This document shows, piece by piece, positions 35,926 through 45,172 of a stretch of 64,000 bases of DNA. The position numbers were made by a program, and so were the translations under genes. The notes beneath the pieces were generated by a model that was not told the DNA's origin, did not search any database, and saw nothing but the letters and a program-made list of their open reading frames with translations. The stretch is from contig NC_011894.1 of the NCBI RefSeq assembly GCF_000022085.1, forward strand, positions 2,817,501 through 2,881,500, read 5' to 3'. How positions within the stretch are numbered: the stretch's first letter is position 1; every line of letters starts with the position of its first letter. Source of the DNA: Methylobacterium nodulans ORS 2060. GTDB lineage: Bacteria; Pseudomonadota; Alphaproteobacteria; Rhizobiales; Beijerinckiaceae.

Positions 35926-37911
35926 GTGGCCTTGAACCTCACCCAGAAGCTCGTCCAGTCGCATCTCCTCGCTGGCAGCCTGACCCCCGGTGACGAGATC
36001 GCGCTCGCGATCGATCAGGCCCTCCTTCAGGACGTCCTCGGCAGCTTGGTGATGCTCGAGCTGGAGGCCATGGGCATCGAACGCGTCAAGGTGGGTCTCG
36101 CGGCCCAGTATGTCGACCATAACCTGGTCCAGAACGACCATCTGAACGCCGACGAGCACCTCTTCCTGCGTTCCGCCTGCCGGCGCTTCGGCGTCTGGTA
36201 CAGCCGACCCGGCAACGGCATCAGCCATCCGGTTCACATGCAGCATTTCGGCAAGCCCGGCCAGACGATGGTGGGCTCGGACAGCCATACGCCTGCGGCC
36301 GGCTCGCTGGGCATGCTGGCCTTCGGCGCGGGCGGCGTGGAAGTGGCGCTCGCCATGGCCGGCGAACCGCTCCACCTGCGCATGCCGCAGGTCTGGGGCG
36401 TGCGGCTGACCGGCGCTCTGCCCGATTGGGTCAGTGCGAAGGACGTGATCCTGGAGATGCTGCGCCGCCATGGGGTCGAGGGCGGTTTCGGCCGCATCGT
36501 CGAGTATTACGGGCCCGGGCTGGACGATCTCTCCGCCATGGACCGGCACGTCATCGCCAATATGGGGGCCGAACTCGGCGCGACGACCAGCGTGTTCCCG
36601 TCCGACGACGCGGTCCGCGTCTTCCTGCGCGGTCAAGGCCGCGAGGCCGATTGGATCCCGCTCGCGGCCGACGAGGGCGCCTCCTACGACATCCACGAGG
36701 AGATCGACCTCTCCGGCCTCGAGCCCCTCATCGCCAAGCCCTCGAGCCCCGGCAACGTCGTGCCGGTTCGGGACGTGGCCGGGGAGGAGATCTACCAGGC
36801 CTATGTCGGCTCATCCGCCAATCCGGGCTACAGGGACTTCGCCATCGCGGCCGCGATGGTGAGGGGGCGGCACGTCCACGATCGCGTCTCCTTCGACATC
36901 AATCCGAGTTCGAGACAGGTTCTCGAGACGCTGATCACGACGGGCAGGCTCTCCGACCTGGTTCACGCCGGCGCGCGGGTTCACCAGGCCGGCTGCAACG
37001 GCTGCATCGGCATGGGGCAGGCTCCGGCGTCCGGGCGCAACTCGCTGCGGACGGTTCCGCGCAACTTTCCCGGGCGGTCCGGCACGCGCGAGGACAGCGT
37101 GTTCCTGTGCAGCCCGGAGACGGCCACGGCTTCCGCCCTGACGGGCGTCATCACGGACCCGCGCAGCCTCGGAATCCCATACGAGCGCATCGAGGTGCCC
37201 GCGACCGTCGCGGCGAACATGACCATGCTCGTCCCGCCGCTCGACGCCGCCGCGGCGCGCGCCGTGCGGCTGGAGAAGACGCCGAACATCACGACCCTGC
37301 CGGAACTCGGCCGCATCGCCGACAGCATCCGCGTGCCGATCCTGCTCAAGCTGGGCGACGACATCTCCACGGACGACATCATGCCGGCCGGCGCCCGGGT
37401 CATGCCGTTCTGGTCGAACATCCCGAAAACCAGCGAATTCACGTTCGAGCCGATCGACGACAGCTATCCGAAACGTGCACGCCAGAATGGGCAGGAGCCG
37501 ACCGGTCACGCCATCGTCGCCGGCTCGAATTACGGTCAGGGATCAAGCCGCGAGAACGCCGCGCTGGCGCCCCGCTATCTCGGTCTCGAGACCGTGCTGG
37601 CCAAGAGCTTCGCGCGCATCCACTGGCAGAACCTGGTGAATTTCGGTGTCCTGCCGCTCACTTTCGTGGATGCGGCCGACTACGACGGCCTCCGGCTCGG
37701 GGATGTGCTCGACATACAGGGTATTGCGGCTGCCCTGGCTGCGGGTCACGAGATCGCTGCCTCCGTCAACCATGGGCAGCGGCAGATTCGGCTGCGCCAC
37801 GACCTCTCATCACGGCAGATCGAGCTTCTGCTCAAGGGAGGCGTCATCAACTGGCTGCGCGAGCGTCTGGGAGCAGACTCGGGCGGGCAGCCAACACAGA
37901 ACGTCGCCTGA
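35926..37911 (+). CDS. Aconitase-family hydratase (Aquifex-type, single chain)
   Basis: This 661-aa protein is a fused LeuC/LeuD-like hydro-lyase of about the length of Aquifex-type aconitases. The large domain has MVGSDSHTPAAGS and the cluster cysteines C357 and C360 in CNGCIGMGQ. The third cluster cysteine, normally in SCTN, is not there: the segment reads VGSSANPG. A Cys in FLCSPETAT (C395) may replace it. The swivel domain has GDDISTDDIMPAGA and SNYGQGSSREN. The GTG at 35926 has GGGAGG eight bases upstream. It leads a group with a CoA-transferase and an HMG-CoA-lyase-like enzyme, so it may hydrate mesaconate, citraconate or itaconate rather than act in the citric acid cycle. Confidence 0.82.
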   Translation: MALNLTQKLVQSHLLAGSLTPGDEIALAIDQALLQDVLGSLVMLELEAMGIERVKVGLAAQYVDHNLVQNDHLNADEHLFLRSACRRFGVWYSRPGNGISHPVHMQHFGKPGQTMVGSDSHTPAAGSLGMLAFGAGGVEVALAMAGEPLHLRMPQVWGVRLTGALPDWVSAKDVILEMLRRHGVEGGFGRIVEYYGPGLDDLSAMDRHVIANMGAELGATTSVFPSDDAVRVFLRGQGREADWIPLAADEGASYDIHEEIDLSGLEPLIAKPSSPGNVVPVRDVAGEEIYQAYVGSSANPGYRDFAIAAAMVRGRHVHDRVSFDINPSSRQVLETLITTGRLSDLVHAGARVHQAGCNGCIGMGQAPASGRNSLRTVPRNFPGRSGTREDSVFLCSPETATASALTGVITDPRSLGIPYERIEVPATVAANMTMLVPPLDAAAARAVRLEKTPNITTLPELGRIADSIRVPILLKLGDDISTDDIMPAGARVMPFWSNIPKTSEFTFEPIDDSYPKRARQNGQEPTGHAIVAGSNYGQGSSRENAALAPRYLGLETVLAKSFARIHWQNLVNFGVLPLTFVDAADYDGLRLGDVLDIQGIAAALAAGHEIAASVNHGQRQIRLRHDLSSRQIELLLKGGVINWLRERLGADSGGQPTQNVA

Positions 37912-37943
37912 TGGTCCTTAAGCCATGAACCGCCTGTGAAGCC

Positions 37944-39185
37944 ATGCCCTCACCTGACACCACCCAGACCTCCGGTCCTCTGACGGGGCTGCGCGTCCTC
38001 GAACTCGGTCACTTCGTCGCCGCCCCGTTCGGATCGCGCCTGCTCGCCGATCTCGGTGCCGACGTGATCAAGATCGAGGCGCCCGGCGGCGATCCGGTGC
38101 GCCAATGGGGACGGCAGGTCGAGGGGGCGGGCGCGCCGTGGTCGTCGATGCACCAGCGCAACAAGCGCAGCCTGGTGCTGAACCTGAAGGATCCGCGCGC
38201 GATCGAGATCGTGCTGCGCATCGTCGGGACCTGCGATGCGCTGATCGAGAACTTCCGACCGGGCCAGCTCGCGCGGATGGGCCTCGACCGCGAGAGGCTC
38301 GAAGCGGCGCGGCCCGGGCTCGTCGTCGCGCAGATCTCCGGCTACGGGCAGGACGGTGTCTACCGGGATCGCGCCGCCTTCGGGGTGATCGGCGAGGCGA
38401 TCGGGGGCTTGCGCTACCTCACCAACCATCCGCCCTCCATGTCCGACCTGCCCCCGGTCCGCGTCGGCGTCTCCATCGGCGACTCGATCGCCGGTCTCTA
38501 TGCGGCCTTCGGCATCGTCGCCGCCCTGTGGGCCCGCGATCGCAGGGAGGGTGGAGACGGACGCGGCCGCACGCTCGATGTCGCGCTGACCGAATCCGTG
38601 CTGAGCATGATGGAAGGCATGCTGCCGGAATACGGCGCGTTCGGCACGGTCCGGCAACCGACCGGATCGCGCATTGCCACCGCCGCGCCGTCGAGCGCCT
38701 ATCCGACCTCCGACGGCAAATGGATCCTGATCGCCGGCAATTCCGAGCCGATCTTCGCCCGTCTGACCGCGCTCATGGGCCGGCCCGACCTGGCCCAGGA
38801 TCCGCGCTTCGTCGGCAACCGCGCGCGGGTGGCCAATGTCGAGGAGCTTGACCGGCTGATCGGCGCCTGGAGCGTTGAGCACACGGCAGCCGAGCTGGAC
38901 AAGCTGCTGGCCGAAGCCGATGTGCCCTCGACCATCGCCTATACGGCGGCCGAGATCGCGACCGACCCGCAGTTCCGCTCTCGCGGCATGGTCCGGGAGG
39001 TCGACGATCCGCTCTTCGGCAAGGTCCTGCATGCGGGAATCGTGCCGCATGTTCCGGACGATCCGGGCCGCATCCGCTGGCCGGGTCCGCCAGCCGGTTT
39101 CCATACGGACGAGATCCTCCGTGACGTGGTCGGGCTCGATGCGGCCGAGATCGCCGCCCTGCGCCGGGATGGAGTGGCAGCATGA
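37944..39185 (+). CDS. Class III CoA-transferase, possibly succinyl-CoA:(R)-citramalate type
   Basis: This 413-aa CaiB/BaiF-family enzyme carries its likely catalytic Asp at D180 in VGVSIGDSIAG and the N-terminal motif VLELGHFVAAPFGSRLLADLG. It lies 32 bp after the aconitase-like gene and overlaps the lyase gene by four bases. In Chloroflexus a class III succinyl-CoA:citramalate CoA-transferase is encoded beside an HMG-CoA-lyase-related (R)-citramalyl-CoA lyase; the same pairing here is the basis for the proposed substrate. Formyl- or another acyl-CoA transfer cannot be ruled out from sequence alone. Confidence 0.85.
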   Translation: MPSPDTTQTSGPLTGLRVLELGHFVAAPFGSRLLADLGADVIKIEAPGGDPVRQWGRQVEGAGAPWSSMHQRNKRSLVLNLKDPRAIEIVLRIVGTCDALIENFRPGQLARMGLDRERLEAARPGLVVAQISGYGQDGVYRDRAAFGVIGEAIGGLRYLTNHPPSMSDLPPVRVGVSIGDSIAGLYAAFGIVAALWARDRREGGDGRGRTLDVALTESVLSMMEGMLPEYGAFGTVRQPTGSRIATAAPSSAYPTSDGKWILIAGNSEPIFARLTALMGRPDLAQDPRFVGNRARVANVEELDRLIGAWSVEHTAAELDKLLAEADVPSTIAYTAAEIATDPQFRSRGMVREVDDPLFGKVLHAGIVPHVPDDPGRIRWPGPPAGFHTDEILRDVVGLDAAEIAALRRDGVAA

Positions 39186-40123
39186 CACAACCTGCCAAGA
39201 ACCCTGCCGAGAACGCGGTCGAGATCGTCGAGGTGGGACCGCGCGACGGCTATCAGGGCATCGGCCCCTTCATCGCGACAGAGCGCAAGATCGAACTTCT
39301 CGGACGGCTCGTCGCCGCGGGGCTCAGGCGCATCGAGATCGGGTCGTTCGTGAGCGCAACGGCGCTGCCGCAGATGCGCGACACGCCGGACATCCTGGCC
39401 GCCTGCAAGCAGTTTCCGGACCTCGAGCCCCAGGTCCTGGTTCCGAGCGAGCGCCGCGGTCGTGATGCAGTCGCGGCGGGCGCGCGGCGGCTCGTCTTCG
39501 TGCTCTCCGTGTCGGAGGCCCATAACCGCAACAATGTCCGGCGCGCGCCCGAGGAATCGGCCGACGAGTACCGGCGCCTGCTGCAGGCCATTCCTGACGA
39601 CGTTGCGATCCGGCTCGACCTGGCGACCGCGTTCGATTGCCCCTTCGAGGGCCGCATTCCCGAGGCGAAGACGCTGGCCTTGCTTAAACGCTTGGTCGCC
39701 CTGAAGCCCGATGCCGAGATCTGCCTGTGCGACACGACCGGACGCGCCGATCCGGATCATGTCGGCAGGCTCTTTTCCGAAGCTCCGAGCCGGTTTCCGG
39801 AGGTGAAAGCGTGGGCTTTGCACGCGCACGACACCTACGGGCTGGGGCTGGCGAATGTGCACGCAGCCTATCGTGAGGGTGTGCGGATCTTCGATGCCTC
39901 GTTTGCCGGCCTTGGCGGCTGCCCGTTCGCGCCCGGCGCCACCGGCAACGTCGCGACCGAGGATCTCGTCTGGATGTTCGAGCGGATGGGTGTGGCGACC
40001 GGCGTCGATCTCGCGGCGCTCGTCAGCGTTGCGCGGGACGGCGCGGCGCTGCCGGGCGGGCTGGCCGGGGGACGCGTGCGCGATGCGCTGAGTGCGGGCA
40101 GCGCCGCCTGCGCGGTGACCTGA
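39182..40123 (+). CDS. HMG-CoA lyase family protein, probable citramalyl-CoA lyase
   Basis: This 313-aa DRE-TIM barrel enzyme cleaves a beta-hydroxyacyl-CoA. The opening motif is EVGPRDGYQ with catalytic D22, the metal ligands are H214 and H216 in LHAHDTYG, and the loop GLGGCPFAPGATGN carries the catalytic C247. These are all the residues needed for HMG-CoA-lyase chemistry. Coupling to a class III CoA-transferase and an aconitase-like hydratase, with no leucine-degradation genes nearby, favours citramalyl-CoA cleavage to acetyl-CoA and pyruvate over HMG-CoA. The ATG overlaps the end of the CoA-transferase gene. Confidence 0.87.
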   Translation: MTQPAKNPAENAVEIVEVGPRDGYQGIGPFIATERKIELLGRLVAAGLRRIEIGSFVSATALPQMRDTPDILAACKQFPDLEPQVLVPSERRGRDAVAAGARRLVFVLSVSEAHNRNNVRRAPEESADEYRRLLQAIPDDVAIRLDLATAFDCPFEGRIPEAKTLALLKRLVALKPDAEICLCDTTGRADPDHVGRLFSEAPSRFPEVKAWALHAHDTYGLGLANVHAAYREGVRIFDASFAGLGGCPFAPGATGNVATEDLVWMFERMGVATGVDLAALVSVARDGAALPGGLAGGRVRDALSAGSAACAVT

Positions 40124-40198
40124 CGGGACCCGAGCAGAAGCTCTCGGGGAGGCCGGGCCGAGCGTCGGAGCCAACACGCACGGGTCAGGGAGGATCAC

Positions 40199-41554
40199 AT
40201 GTCGGCCGGCAATGCCCTGCTGCGAGAGGACGTCCCCGCTCCCTGGTATGCGGGTCTGACACCCCGTCACTGGCGCATTCTCTGGGGCAGCTATCTCGGC
40301 TGGATCTTCGACGGCTACGAGGCGGTCGCGCTGGTCTACGCGCTCCGGCCCGCTCTCGCCAGCATCCTGACGCCCGAGCAGGCGCAGGCACCGGCCTTCT
40401 ATGTCGGCGCGGCCATCGGCATCACGCTGCTCGGCTGGGGTATCGGCGGGATGCTCGGTGGCATTGCGGCCGACTACATCGGCCGCAAGCGCATGATGAT
40501 GCTGTCGATCCTCGGCTATGCCATCTTCACGGGCCTGACGGCGTTCGCGGCCAGCTTCACCCAGCTCGCTGTCCTGCGCTTCATCACGGGGCTCGCGATC
40601 GGCTCGGAATGGAGCACCGGGATCGCGCTCGTCGCCGAGACCTGGCCGAACCGGGCCCGGCCCAAGGGCTGCGGCTTCCTGCAATCGGGCTTCGGCGGCG
40701 GCGCGGTTCTCGCGGCCATCGTCTGGGCGATCCTCGCGGCAACGAACCCGCTCGGTCCGGAGAGCTGGCGCATCATGTTCGCGCTCGGTGCGTTGCCGGC
40801 TTTCGTCTGCCTCTATCTGCGTCGGGCACTGGAGGAGTCCGAGCGCTGGATGCAGGCGCTGCGGGAACACCGCTGGGCGGCGACGACGGAGGATGCCGAG
40901 AGTGGCAGGGTCCACAAGACGGAACAGCGCCCCTTCACGCTGGCCGAGATCTTCCGCGAGCCCGAGAGCCGGCGGCGGGTGCTGCTGGCGACGGCAATGT
41001 CGTTTGCGACGACGGTCGGCTGGTGGGCGGTGTCATCCTGGCTGCCGGCCTATACGGAGGCCCTGGCGAAGGCGGCGGGCGAACCGGCCAATGTGTGGGG
41101 CCCGCGCATGGGCATCATCTACAACATCGGGGCGATCATCGCCTATGTGATGTCCGGCTTTCTCGCCGACGCGATCGGGCGCCGCTGGTTCCTGTTCCTG
41201 ACCTTTGTCGGCTGCATCGCGACCTCGGTCCTGGCCTATCTGTGGAGCGGCAGCCTTGTCGCTTTCATGGTGATCGCCTTCCTGAACGGGGCTTTCACGC
41301 TGGGCTTCTCCTTCAGCTGGATGGCGATCTACCTCGTCGAGCTGTTCACGCCTGCAGTTCGGGCGACGGCCGCAAGCTTCGTGTTCAACGGGGCCCGTCT
41401 GGTCGCCTGGATCTTTCCGATCATCGCCGGCCAGATCGTCACCTCGTTCGGCGGTGTCGCGCAGGCGGCGCTGATCATGAGCAGCGTCTACGTCATCGGT
41501 CTGGTGGTACCGTGGTTCATGCCGGAGACGACCGGAAAGCCGCTACCGGAATAG
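40199..41554 (+). CDS. MFS transporter for carboxylic acids (AAHS-like)
   Basis: This 451-aa 12-helix transporter has the opening WRILWGSYLGWIFDGYEA, in which the membrane-embedded Asp is typical of aromatic-acid and small-acid H+ symporters. Loop motifs are DYIGRKRMMM and ADAIGRRWFL. A hydrophilic central loop with EHRWAATTEDAESG separates the halves. GGGAGGA precedes the ATG. It lies 75 bp after the lyase gene on the same strand and probably imports the acid that the hydratase, CoA-transferase and lyase degrade. Confidence 0.87.
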   Translation: MSAGNALLREDVPAPWYAGLTPRHWRILWGSYLGWIFDGYEAVALVYALRPALASILTPEQAQAPAFYVGAAIGITLLGWGIGGMLGGIAADYIGRKRMMMLSILGYAIFTGLTAFAASFTQLAVLRFITGLAIGSEWSTGIALVAETWPNRARPKGCGFLQSGFGGGAVLAAIVWAILAATNPLGPESWRIMFALGALPAFVCLYLRRALEESERWMQALREHRWAATTEDAESGRVHKTEQRPFTLAEIFREPESRRRVLLATAMSFATTVGWWAVSSWLPAYTEALAKAAGEPANVWGPRMGIIYNIGAIIAYVMSGFLADAIGRRWFLFLTFVGCIATSVLAYLWSGSLVAFMVIAFLNGAFTLGFSFSWMAIYLVELFTPAVRATAASFVFNGARLVAWIFPIIAGQIVTSFGGVAQAALIMSSVYVIGLVVPWFMPETTGKPLPE

Positions 41555-41687
41555 GTGCGGGACGGCGGTCAGGAAGGTTGAGCGCCCATCCGTCGCGGAA
41601 GGACGGGCTGCGGGCCTCCGTCCGCGCTACCCCCTTGGATTGAGCGGGGGCCATGTTCCGAGCGTCGTCAAACCCGGAGGAACCGCC

Positions 41688-42473
41688 GTGCTGCTCTACG
41701 AGCACCCGCTCTCATCCTACGCGCAGAAGGTCAAAATCGCTCTGCGCGAGAAGGGCGTGCCGTTCACGCCCGAATTGCCCGAGAGCTTCGGCACGGGCCG
41801 CACCGATGGCCCCTTCGCCGCAGCGAACCCGCGCATGGAGGTGCCGGTCGTGATCGACGGCGAGGTCACGATCTTCGAATCCACCGTGATCCTGGAATAC
41901 ATCGAGGAGCGCTGGCCCGAGCCGCCGCTCCTGCCGCGTGAGCCTGCGGCCCGCGCCTTCGCGCGCCTGACCGAGGAGGTCTGCGACACGCAATACGAGG
42001 CGGTGAACTGGGGCTTCGGCGAGGTGCTCTGGTTCCGCCGCGCGACCGGCGCGCTGGCCGATCATCTGCGGGCGCAGGCGGCGGCGCAGACCCGGATCTT
42101 GCAGGCGTGGTTGTCCGATCGGCTCGGCGCGGCGGACTGGTTCGGCGGGGATCGCTTCGGCTGGGCGGATGCGGCGGTCGCGCCGATGATCAACCGCTCC
42201 GTGCATTACGGTTTGGGACCTGCAGAAGGCAGCACCCTTGCCCGTTGGCACGCGCGCGTGCGCGAGCGGCCGCCCGTGGCGGCGACGTTTGCCGAGTTCG
42301 ACGCCGCGGCGGCTCGAATGGCCGCTTCTGCCGATCTCTACACCACGGGCGGGCGGCGTCGCGAGTACCGCGATCATCGGCTCGAATGGATGGTCAAGTC
42401 GGGAGGTATCGAGGTGGTGCTGGCCGGCCTGCGCGCCGGCAACATCCGCTTCCCGTGGCCCGGGGCCCCATGA
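41688..42473 (+). CDS. Glutathione S-transferase family protein
   Basis: This 261-aa protein has a thioredoxin-like N-terminal domain (1-80) with YEHPLSSYAQKVKIALREKG, the conserved cis-Pro in MEVPVVIDG and ESTVILEYIEE at the glutathione site, then an all-helical C-terminal domain. The active-site residue is probably the Ser pair in PLSSY. The GTG start at 41688 has CGGAGGA six bases upstream. The C-terminal 50 residues extend beyond the usual GST end. It is the last gene of the co-directional module, 133 bp after the transporter, and may be a detoxifying or isomerising enzyme of that pathway, which is only inferred. Confidence 0.85.
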   Translation: MLLYEHPLSSYAQKVKIALREKGVPFTPELPESFGTGRTDGPFAAANPRMEVPVVIDGEVTIFESTVILEYIEERWPEPPLLPREPAARAFARLTEEVCDTQYEAVNWGFGEVLWFRRATGALADHLRAQAAAQTRILQAWLSDRLGAADWFGGDRFGWADAAVAPMINRSVHYGLGPAEGSTLARWHARVRERPPVAATFAEFDAAAARMAASADLYTTGGRRREYRDHRLEWMVKSGGIEVVLAGLRAGNIRFPWPGAP

Positions 42474-42559
42474 CCGCGCGAGGACCAGGCGCTTGGGCCG
42501 GCCTGTCTCGCGACCGGTTCGGCGATCAGCCGTCTTGTTGATCAGTGTCCTGGTGATCT

Positions 42560-42901
42560 CTACGTTCGAGAGCCCGGCAGGCCACCATCCGGTTGCAGGT
42601 GAGACATGCCGAGCCGGTGCCAGAGCCGTGAGTAGGCATCGCCGAGCAGCCGCTTCCGGCGCTCCATGATGCCCGGGTCGCCCTCCCCGGCTTGGACAAA
42701 TGCTCGGACGCATTCGTAGAGGTCGTCGGCCGCTGCATCGATGCCGGGATCGCGCTCCACGAGCTGAAGGACGTCCAGCAGGTTCGTCCGGATGCTCTCG
42801 ACTTCGGCGACGGCATCTCCGTCCGAAGCGAGGCGTTTGAGAGCCTGGCCGATCGCAGCCATGCGGCCTTCGAGCATCTCAAGGAGCAGTGCGGGACTCA
42901 T
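42560..42901 (-). CDS. Small helical hypothetical protein
   Basis: The 113-aa frame starts MSPALLLEMLEGRMAAIGQA and is a single strongly helical region with heptad-like spacing and many acidic residues (DGDAVAEVESIRTNLLDV). It contains no known motif or membrane segment. The start at 42901 is the last ATG before the helical part and has only a weak upstream AGGG. The gene is convergent with the GST gene. It could be a cytoplasmic regulatory or chaperone-like protein, but this is a guess. Confidence 0.5.
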   Translation of the reverse strand: MSPALLLEMLEGRMAAIGQALKRLASDGDAVAEVESIRTNLLDVLQLVERDPGIDAAADDLYECVRAFVQAGEGDPGIMERRKRLLGDAYSRLWHRLGMSHLQPDGGLPGSRT

Positions 42902-43202
42902 GAGGTTCGCCCTGCCACGCCGCGCCACATCCGGGGATTCAACCTCATCCGGAAACCTCGAGAACGCCCCCTTGGCGTGTCGCATTCGTGTTGCAGGGAG
43001 CAGCCTACGCCCGGTTGTCGCCCGTTGTAAATTCAGGGACGGGTACAGCCGGTTGCAACCGTTGCGGCTGGGAATCGGGCGCCGAAAAGCCGGCTGGAGA
43101 CTGTCCAGCTCTCCCGGACGGACTCGAGGCCGGCCCTGCACTGCGGTGGGATGGTTCTCAGGAGAACGGTGCGCAGCGCGGCGGGAGAATCCAGGTGTGA
43201 AG
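42902..43202. other. Intergenic region
   Basis: About 300 bases between the small helical gene and the end of the protease-like gene. Frames here are arginine-rich and unsupported. I see no repeat or terminator with confidence. Confidence 0.4.
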
Positions 43203-44336
43203 CTATCGGCCCTCGCGGGCGCGAAAGGCGTACCAGCCGCCATCGGCGTCGTAGAGGACGTCGAATCCGTTCAGGACGTGCAGCCCCGTGTTGACGAAGG
43301 GAGTGGGGCGCGCGGTGTCGAGGATGATGCGCTCCGGCGCGAGCGGCGACGACGCGTCGCCGACGGTGATCTCGTAATGCGCCGCAGGCGCAGCGGCGTC
43401 GGGGAAGCTGAAGCTCAGCCGCGTTCCGGGACGGAGCGCAATCCGGCCGTCATCATCGGCGGCCATGTTGCCGGCGACCTGCTCCGGCGGCAGCGTCAGG
43501 AACATGGCCGTGACGCCCGTGTCGATCAGGGCCCGCCCGCAGGCGGCCGGCGGTCGACCGCCAACGCCGATGCAAACCGGGACGCCCTGCCACTCGCCGG
43601 GAATGGCGGGGTGGGGATCGAGCTTGACGAAGCGGTAGTCGCCCCGCGTGTTGGCATGCGTCAGCCCGACATGCACGCCCTCCTTCGTCACGATGTAGCC
43701 GCGCCGGGCCGGGCCCGCCCCGGTCGGGGCGAGGTTCAGGAAGGGGTTGGTCTCGGGCGTGCTCCGAGCCTGACCGTCGCCTTCCCGCCCGAACCCCACG
43801 CCCATCATGGCGACGTGCCGGGGCGTATCCTCGGGCGTGCAGCGGCGAGCCCTGCTCGTGCAGGCGATACGGTCCACCGCGAGCACCGGGATGGGGCCCG
43901 TCGTGATGCTTGCGCCGTTGCGGCCCCACACGGTCACCGGAACCGTCACCCAGCGGCCGATCATGATGCGGCCGGAACTGCTGTAGGTCAGGCGACCGGG
44001 TCGCGAGGGCAGCGCATCGACGTCCGGAATGCGCGCGGCCGAGACCACGATGCCGGTCGAGCCCGTGTCCATCAGGACGGGGCGCACCTCGCCCCCGAAG
44101 GAGAGGCCGAGCCGCGGTGAGCGCTCGATCTCCGCGTCGCGGTCCGGCGCGTTGAGGAACGGCAGGAAGATACCCTGGTGGTTGCCCTCGGCACGAGGGC
44201 CGTTCTGGCCTCCACGGCCGTCCTGCGGGACTTCCGAGGGACGGCCTCGCCTCCGCTCGCCGCAGAGCCGACCGTCTTGGCCTCGTTCGCCTCCGGCCGA
44301 GCTGATCCCGACGGATGAAGCCTCAGGATGCGCCAT
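43203..44336 (-). CDS. Pepsin-like aspartic protease homologue
   Basis: This 377-aa protein contains two DTG motifs about 180 residues apart: D90 in VLMDTGSTGIVV and D272 in ALIDTGVTAMFL. This is the pattern of a two-lobed pepsin-type protease, uncommon in bacteria, rather than a single-domain retropepsin. Each DTG sits in a hydrophobic strand with a following Psi-loop-like segment. The first 55 residues are charged and disordered with no clear signal peptide, and the start is uncertain (a TTG at 44357 is also possible). It lies 98 bp downstream of gmk on the same strand. The second motif has Val where Ser or Thr is usual, so activity needs proof. Confidence 0.7.
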   Translation of the reverse strand: MAHPEASSVGISSAGGERGQDGRLCGERRRGRPSEVPQDGRGGQNGPRAEGNHQGIFLPFLNAPDRDAEIERSPRLGLSFGGEVRPVLMDTGSTGIVVSAARIPDVDALPSRPGRLTYSSSGRIMIGRWVTVPVTVWGRNGASITTGPIPVLAVDRIACTSRARRCTPEDTPRHVAMMGVGFGREGDGQARSTPETNPFLNLAPTGAGPARRGYIVTKEGVHVGLTHANTRGDYRFVKLDPHPAIPGEWQGVPVCIGVGGRPPAACGRALIDTGVTAMFLTLPPEQVAGNMAADDDGRIALRPGTRLSFSFPDAAAPAAHYEITVGDASSPLAPERIILDTARPTPFVNTGLHVLNGFDVLYDADGGWYAFRAREGR

Positions 44337-44433
44337 GCGTCGTGCCGCCCCTCCCAAGAGGGTGAGCTTTCGATCGAGAATGGGCCGGGCGCCGCCTCGA
44401 GCGCCGGACGAAGCCCGATCTTCGGTCCCGCGC

Positions 44434-45093
44434 TCAGCCGGCGGGCGCCTCGGCGAGGAGCCCGGCCACGAAGCTGTCGAGTCCCACCTGCCGCTGGCGG
44501 CGCAGGCGCTCGGCGGTGAGGATCGCTTCGAGCGTCTTGAAGGAGCGGTCGAGATCGTCGTTGATGAGAACGTAGTCGTATTCCGACCAGCGCTCGATCT
44601 CGGTCCGCGCGTTGCGCAGGCGACGCTCGATGGTCTCGGCCGAATCCTCGGCCCGGCGCTCCAGGCGGCGGCGCAGCTCCGCCATGCTCGGCGGCAGGAT
44701 GAAGATCGTCACCACGTCGTCGCGCAGCTTGGCGCGCACCTGCCGCGTGCCCTGATAGTCGATGTCGAAGATCATGTCGCGGCCCGCCGCCAGCGCCCGC
44801 TCCACCGGGCGGCACGGCGTGCCGTAGAAGTTGCCGTGCACCTCCGCCCATTCGAGCATGTCGTCGCGCTCGCGCAGGGCGTCGAAGGTCTCGCGGTCGA
44901 TGAAACGGTAATGCTGGCCGTCGATCTCGGAAGGGCGCCGCGCCCGGGTCGTGACCGAGACCGACAATTCCAGTCCCCATTCGGGCTGCTGGGCGAGCGC
45001 ACGGGTCAGCGTCGTCTTGCCTGCGCCCGAGGGCGAGGAGAGGATCAGCACCAGACCGCGCCGCGACACCCGTGTTTCGGACCCTATCGCCAT
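44434..45093 (-). CDS. gmk: Guanylate kinase
   Basis: This 219-aa enzyme phosphorylates GMP to GDP with ATP. The P-loop is [11 protein letters not shown], the GMP-binding segment contains [13 protein letters not shown] with HYRFID, and the lid region includes [11 protein letters not shown]. The ATG at 45093 was preferred to a GTG six bases upstream because AAGGG lies at normal spacing. It is the last of the conserved chain fabD-fabG-acpP-fabF-mltG-yicC-gmk, all on the minus strand. Confidence 0.95.
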   Translation of the reverse strand: MAIGSETRVSRRGLVLILSSPSGAGKTTLTRALAQQPEWGLELSVSVTTRARRPSEIDGQHYRFIDRETFDALRERDDMLEWAEVHGNFYGTPCRPVERALAAGRDMIFDIDYQGTRQVRAKLRDDVVTIFILPPSMAELRRRLERRAEDSAETIERRLRNARTEIERWSEYDYVLINDDLDRSFKTLEAILTAERLRRQRQVGLDSFVAGLLAEAPAG

Positions 45094-45172
45094 CTGCACA
45101 CGCCCTTCAGGCCCTCTCGCAGCCCGATCCTAACGATTGCTGGTTAAGGACCGGAAACGGCCACCGGGTTCC

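Noticed and set aside
34528-36696. A 722-codon minus-strand frame spanning the transposase and aconitase starts
   Set aside because: It runs antisense through two well-supported genes and an intergenic region; no domain is recognisable.
38939-40915. A 658-codon minus-strand frame opposite the lyase and transporter genes
   Set aside because: It is a GC-driven shadow across three real genes on the plus strand.
42902-44120. A long plus-strand frame opposite the protease-like gene
   Set aside because: It is antisense to the two DTG motifs of the minus-strand gene and has an arginine/glycine-rich shadow composition.
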